From contig CAAEKI010000298.1 of NCBI GenBank assembly GCA_900756495.1, positions 1 through 10,100 of the forward strand: a DNA stretch of 10,100 nucleotides, in the 5' to 3' direction. The notes under the pieces were generated by a model that did no database searches, was not told the DNA's origin, and saw only the letters and a program-made list of their open reading frames with translations. Positions 7,801 through 10,100 of the stretch are shown in pieces (position 1 is the stretch's first letter; each line of letters opens with the position of its first letter). This DNA comes from an uncultured Oscillospiraceae bacterium (GTDB lineage Bacteria; Bacillota; Clostridia; Oscillospirales; Oscillospiraceae). A program made the position numbers and the translations under genes.

Positions 7801-8526
7801 ATGAAGCATGCAGGACTGTTCCTTGCGGCGCTGTGCCTTGTCCTGCTGGCGGGCTGCAGTCCGCAGACTGATACTGCGCCCACAGCGCCGGTCGCTACTC
7901 CGCCTCCCACACCGGCAGAGACTGCCACACCTACCCCTACGGCAGCGCCGACGCCTGCTCCAGTGCCAACCCCCGAGGCGACCCATGCCCCAGTGCAGCC
8001 CCAGCCGACAGCCGGCGCGACCGCGGCGCCGTCGGTTCCCACACCGGCAGCCAGTCCGGAGCCTACGCCGGAAGAGGAGCCCGAGGTCCCCGGAGAGGAA
8101 GAGGTGCTGGAAGCCTATGACCGGGCCGAAGAGCTCTACAGCTGGTTTCATGGTGCGCTCCCCCCAGTGGACTGGGAGGACCTTCGCGAGGTGAACGACA
8201 GCTATTACTATCGGGTGGCGGATCCTGGACCGGTCAGTCTGGCCGATCTGAGGGGACAGCTGCGGGGACTTTTTTCCGATGAGATCGTGGACGAGCTTCT
8301 GCCGGTAGATGGAAAGAGGTTCCTGGAACTGGACGGCGCGCTGTATGTTCTGGCCGGAGAAGGCCGGGAGGGCGGTGTCCGGGGAGCGGTCAGCAGACAG
8401 GTGCTGCGGGAGAGCAGCACCAGATTTCTGGTCCGTGTGACGGCGGATGACGCAGTTCCCCATGAATTCCCCTACGAAAAGGTGGGGGAGAGATGGATTT
8501 TTACCAGCTTTTATCAGATTGTCTAG
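7801..8526 (+). CDS. Secreted lipoprotein with Pro/Thr-rich linker and IseA-like C-terminal domain
   Basis: A 241-residue protein. Residues 1-18 form a lipoprotein signal (a lysine, then a hydrophobic core) ending in the lipobox LLAGC, so Cys19 would be lipidated and the protein anchored outside the cytoplasmic membrane. Residues about 20-95 are a low-complexity Pro/Thr/Ala linker with TPTP and APTPAP repeats that becomes acidic at its end. Residues about 98-241 form a compact domain with AEELYSWFHG, then YYRVADPGPVSLADLRGQLRGLF, ELDGALYVLAGEG and a closing ERWIFTSFYQIV. This order recalls the IseA family (PF15486), which inhibits NlpC/P60 DL-endopeptidases and so limits cell-wall autolysis. 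The match is from pattern memory and needs a profile search; otherwise it is a lipoprotein of unknown function. The start is ATG 7801 with GGGAGGG at 7786-7792. It has its own promoter and a strong terminator, so it is a single-gene unit just before spoIIA. Confidence 0.88.
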   Translation: MKHAGLFLAALCLVLLAGCSPQTDTAPTAPVATPPPTPAETATPTPTAAPTPAPVPTPEATHAPVQPQPTAGATAAPSVPTPAASPEPTPEEEPEVPGEEEVLEAYDRAEELYSWFHGALPPVDWEDLREVNDSYYYRVADPGPVSLADLRGQLRGLFSDEIVDELLPVDGKRFLELDGALYVLAGEGREGGVRGAVSRQVLRESSTRFLVRVTADDAVPHEFPYEKVGERWIFTSFYQIV

Positions 8527-8530
8527 CCCT

Positions 8531-8564
8531 TCCGACAAAATAATACGGCGTGAGAGCGTATAAT
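8531..8564 (+). promoter_or_regulatory. Candidate spoIIA promoter with a Spo0A-box-like element
   Basis: TATAAT (8559-8564) is a perfect sigma-A -10. No -35 lies at 16-18 nt, but CCGACA (8532-8537) sits 21 nt upstream. TCCGACAAA (8531-8539) matches the reverse complement of the Spo0A box (TTTGTCRAA) at 8 of 9 positions. A 0A box over a -35 spaced too far from the -10 is how the known Spo0A-activated spoIIG promoter is built. Assignment to spoIIA is inferred from position; the classical B. subtilis spoIIA promoter uses sigma-H, and no convincing sigma-H site is seen here. Confidence 0.5.
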
Positions 8565-8599
8565 CACTGTATACCATAATTTGGTATACAGTGATTTTT
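8562..8599 (+). terminator. 15-bp-stem terminator after the lipoprotein gene
   Basis: A perfect 15-bp inverted repeat (left arm 8562-8576, right arm 8582-8596) with loop TAATT. The right arm ends in TT and three further Ts follow. Its stem holds ACTGTATACCA and its mirror, so binding by a dimeric regulator is an alternative reading. The left arm overlaps a TATAAT box at 8559-8564. Confidence 0.85.
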
Positions 8600-8619
8600 C
8601 ATATTGGGAGGGACAAGCC

Positions 8620-8925
8620 ATGCCGATAACCTGCACCAGGGAAAACCGGGTGATGACGGCCGAGATTACCGGGGAAGTCGACCACCACCGGGCCCGGGCG
8701 CTCATGGAGGAACTGGCGCGACATATTGACGCAGATCTTCCCCGGGATCTCACTCTGGACCTGGGGGGCGTGACCTTTATGGACAGCTCAGGCATTGCCG
8801 TTTTGCTGCGGACCTTCCGCCGGATGGGAGAGCTGGGCGGAAGCCTCAGGGTAGTCCATGTTCCGGACCAAGCGGGAAAGGTGCTGCGCGCGGCCGGGGT
8901 GGATCGGCTGATCCGATTTGAATAA
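8620..8925 (+). CDS. spoIIAA: Anti-sigma F factor antagonist SpoIIAA
   Basis: A 101-residue STAS-domain protein, slightly shorter than B. subtilis SpoIIAA. In the forespore its dephosphorylated form binds SpoIIAB and frees sigma-F; SpoIIAB phosphorylates and inactivates it. The sequence shows GEVDHHRARAL (18-28), the phospho-acceptor loop FMDSSGIAVLL with Ser57 equivalent to B. subtilis Ser58, and the closing RLIRFE that ends SpoIIAA proteins. The start is ATG 8620 with GGGAGGG (8606-8612) about 7 nt upstream. It is the first gene of the spoIIAA-spoIIAB-spoIIAC operon and is separated from spoIIAB by a hairpin-containing gap of 52 nt, unlike the tight packing usual in this operon. Confidence 0.96.
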   Translation: MPITCTRENRVMTAEITGEVDHHRARALMEELARHIDADLPRDLTLDLGGVTFMDSSGIAVLLRTFRRMGELGGSLRVVHVPDQAGKVLRAAGVDRLIRFE

Positions 8926-8936
8926 TGGAGAAAAAC

Positions 8937-8959
8937 GGGCCGCCCCTTTCGGGCGGCCC
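8937..8959 (+). other. GC hairpin between spoIIAA and spoIIAB
   Basis: GGGCCGCCC (8937-8945) and GGGCGGCCC (8951-8959) form a perfect 9-bp all-GC stem around CTTTC. No T-run follows; the spoIIAB ribosome-binding site AGGAGG starts five bases later (8964-8969). A terminator is therefore unlikely. An mRNA processing or stability element, or a block to translational coupling, fits better. Confidence 0.7.
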
Positions 8960-8977
8960 CGACAGGAGGTTATACAT

Positions 8978-9421
8978 ATGAAACCAACCAACGAGGCGGC
9001 GGTAACCTTTCTCAGCCGGTCGGCCAATGAGGGCTTTGCGCGTACGACCGCAGCCTGCTTTGCCGCTCAGCTGGATCCCACGCTGGACGAGGTAAATGAT
9101 GTGAAGACTGCAGTCAGCGAGGCGGTAACCAACTGCATTGTCCATGCCTATCCGGACGCGCTGGGCAGAGTGACCATGCGCCTGCGGCTCTACCCGGACA
9201 ACAGCCTGGAGATTGTCGTCAGGGACAGCGGCGTAGGTATAGAGGACGTGGAGCGGGCCCGTACCCCGCTTTTTACCACGGGGAGCGAGGAACGCTCCGG
9301 CATGGGCTTTACCATTATGGAGAGCTTTATGGATGCCGTAAAGGTGCGTTCCGCCCCCGGAAAGGGGACAACCGTTACGCTGCGCAAAAAAATATCCCGC
9401 CGTCTGGGGGGACCGGCGTGA
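8978..9421 (+). CDS. spoIIAB: Anti-sigma F factor / serine kinase SpoIIAB
   Basis: A 147-residue GHKL-fold protein, normal length for SpoIIAB. It holds sigma-F inactive before asymmetric division and phosphorylates SpoIIAA with ATP. Visible elements: SFAR-like segment NEGFARTTAACFAAQLDPTL (17-36); N-box EAVTNCIVHAY (48-58) with E48 as likely general base and N52 for Mg; G1 box RDSGVGI (82-88); PLFTTGSEERSGMGF (97-111) forming the ATP lid and G2; and GKGTTVTL near the C-terminus. The start is ATG 8978 with a strong AGGAGG at 8964-8969. An in-frame ATG at 8918 overlaps the spoIIAA end, has no ribosome-binding site and would translate through the hairpin, so it was rejected. The stop overlaps the sigF GTG start by four bases (GTGA), which suggests translational coupling and balanced anti-sigma and sigma levels. 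Confidence 0.98.
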   Translation: MKPTNEAAVTFLSRSANEGFARTTAACFAAQLDPTLDEVNDVKTAVSEAVTNCIVHAYPDALGRVTMRLRLYPDNSLEIVVRDSGVGIEDVERARTPLFTTGSEERSGMGFTIMESFMDAVKVRSAPGKGTTVTLRKKISRRLGGPA

Positions 9422-10100
9422 GTGTTGCCGATACCCCTGAGATGCTGGAAGCGGCCCGGGCCGGAGATAACGGGGCATGCGAACAGCTCATTGAAGAGAA
9501 CGGCGGCCTGATTTGGAGTATCGTTCGCCGGTACTATGGGAGAGGCGTGGATCCCGAGGATCTGTATCAGCTGGGCTGCCTTGGATTTCTGAAGGCGGTC
9601 CGGGGGTTCGATCCGGCCTTCGGGTGTCAGTTCTCCACCTATGCCGTCCCCAAAATCGCCGGGGAGATCCGGCGTTTTCTGCGGGACGATGGCGCAGTAA
9701 AAGTGAGCCGCGGCCTGAAGGAGCGGGCGGGGACGATTCGCACTGCGCGGGACAAGCTTTCGGCCGCACTGGGCAGAGAACCTACCCTCTCCGAGCTCGC
9801 AGAAGAGACCGGCTTGGAATGCGAGGAAATCGCCGCAGCCGAGGAGGCCTGTGCACCGGTCGCCTCCCTGCAAATGGAGACAGGAGACGGTTTTACGCTG
9901 GAGAGCATTCTGGGGACGGAGGGAATGGAAGAGGGGGTAGTGGAGCGGCTTTCGCTCCGCGCCGCAGTCGAGGCCCTGCCTGAGCGGGAACGGCAGGTCA
10001 TCGCGTTGCGGTACTTTCGGAACCTGACCCAGGATAAGGCCGCCAAGGTGCTGGGCGTCTCACAGGTTCAGGTCTCCCGCATCGAGCGCAAGGCGATGGA
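9418..10100 (+). CDS. sigF: RNA polymerase sigma-F factor (SpoIIAC), 3' end cut by the window
   Basis: 227 complete codons are present of an expected ~235-255, so only the extreme C-terminus is missing. Sigma-F is the first forespore-specific sigma factor. Region 2 is DLYQLGCLGFLKAVRGFD followed by FSTYAVPKIAGEIRRFLRDDG (about 48-92), the core-binding and -10-reading part. VKVSRGLKE (95-103) begins region 3, and LGREPTLSELAEETGL (118-133) lies in it. Region 4 is LPERERQVIALRYFRNLTQ with the helix-turn-helix AAKVLGVSQVQVSRIERKA. The conserved STYAVPxIxGEIxRFxRDDGxVKVSR and GxSQVQVSR stretches place it with sigma-F (or close relative sigma-G); the spoIIAA-spoIIAB context decides for sigma-F. 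The start is GTG 9418, overlapping the spoIIAB stop, with GGGGGGA (9405-9411) as ribosome-binding site. Confidence 0.96.
   Translation, partial: MSVADTPEMLEAARAGDNGACEQLIEENGGLIWSIVRRYYGRGVDPEDLYQLGCLGFLKAVRGFDPAFGCQFSTYAVPKIAGEIRRFLRDDGAVKVSRGLKERAGTIRTARDKLSAALGREPTLSELAEETGLECEEIAAAEEACAPVASLQMETGDGFTLESILGTEGMEEGVVERLSLRAAVEALPERERQVIALRYFRNLTQDKAAKVLGVSQVQVSRIERKAM

Noticed and set aside
8442..8469. Possible sigma-H promoter for spoIIA inside the lipoprotein gene
   Set aside because: The -35-like block and the GAAT block each carry mismatches, the spacing is short, and the 15-bp terminator would follow it.
7684..8577. A 297-codon minus-strand open frame opposite the lipoprotein gene
   Set aside because: Arg/Gly/Cys-rich translation opposite the Pro/Thr/Ala repeats, an artefact of repeat composition.
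8918..8977. SpoIIAB start at ATG 8918
   Set aside because: It overlaps the end of spoIIAA, lacks a ribosome site and runs through the hairpin; ATG 8978 aligns with the usual SpoIIAB N-terminus.
8846..9873. Minus-strand open frames opposite spoIIAB and sigF
   Set aside because: They lie opposite two strongly conserved genes, have no recognisable domains and no convincing start signals.

Overview
The window is chromosomal DNA from a spore-forming, GC-rich member of the Clostridia. The spoIIA sporulation operon, a valine-type T-box riboswitch, consensus sigma-A promoters and strong purine-rich Shine-Dalgarno sites point to Firmicutes. The high GC and codon usage (estimated by eye) suggest the Oscillospiraceae (Flavonifractor/Lawsonibacter/Oscillibacter type). 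The genus is an inference. All genes found lie on the + strand, in five transcription blocks.

(1) 1-2073: the 3' part of an ABC importer operon. It holds the end of a substrate-binding lipoprotein-type gene, a LivH-like permease and an ATPase with a DEHTAALDP Walker B. This is the COG2984/COG4120/COG1101 (TrpX/TrpY/TrpZ-like) type. A hairpin separates the binding-protein gene from the permease gene.

(2) 2103-5737: a sigma-A promoter, a T-box leader reading tRNA-Val, a two-TM YcxB-like protein of unknown function, and valS (valyl-tRNA synthetase, complete), closed by a perfect-palindrome terminator. Uncharged tRNA-Val should raise both the YcxB-like protein and ValRS.

(3) 5780-7664: a consensus promoter and a leader of about 210 nt with a three-codon upstream ORF (Met-Arg-Lys-stop) and a strong attenuator. 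These precede an ABC-F ATPase, which starts at a GTG just after the attenuator. The layout matches antibiotic-inducible ribosome-protection ABC-F genes.

(4) 7718-8599: a secreted lipoprotein with a long Pro/Thr/Ala linker and a C-terminal domain resembling IseA (DL-endopeptidase inhibitor). It ends in a 15-bp-stem terminator.

(5) 8531-10100: the spoIIA operon, spoIIAA (anti-anti-sigma), spoIIAB (anti-sigma kinase) and spoIIAC/sigF (cut by the window end). Its likely promoter is a Spo0A-box-like element with a 21-nt spaced -35/-10 pair. That promoter sits inside the upstream terminator, so transcripts starting there would lack most of the terminator's left arm. A GC-rich hairpin lies between spoIIAA and spoIIAB.

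No mobile elements, CRISPR arrays, tRNA or rRNA genes were seen. The most interesting material is regulatory: the T-box with an extra gene in front of valS, the ABC-F leader, and the promoter-inside-terminator arrangement before spoIIA.
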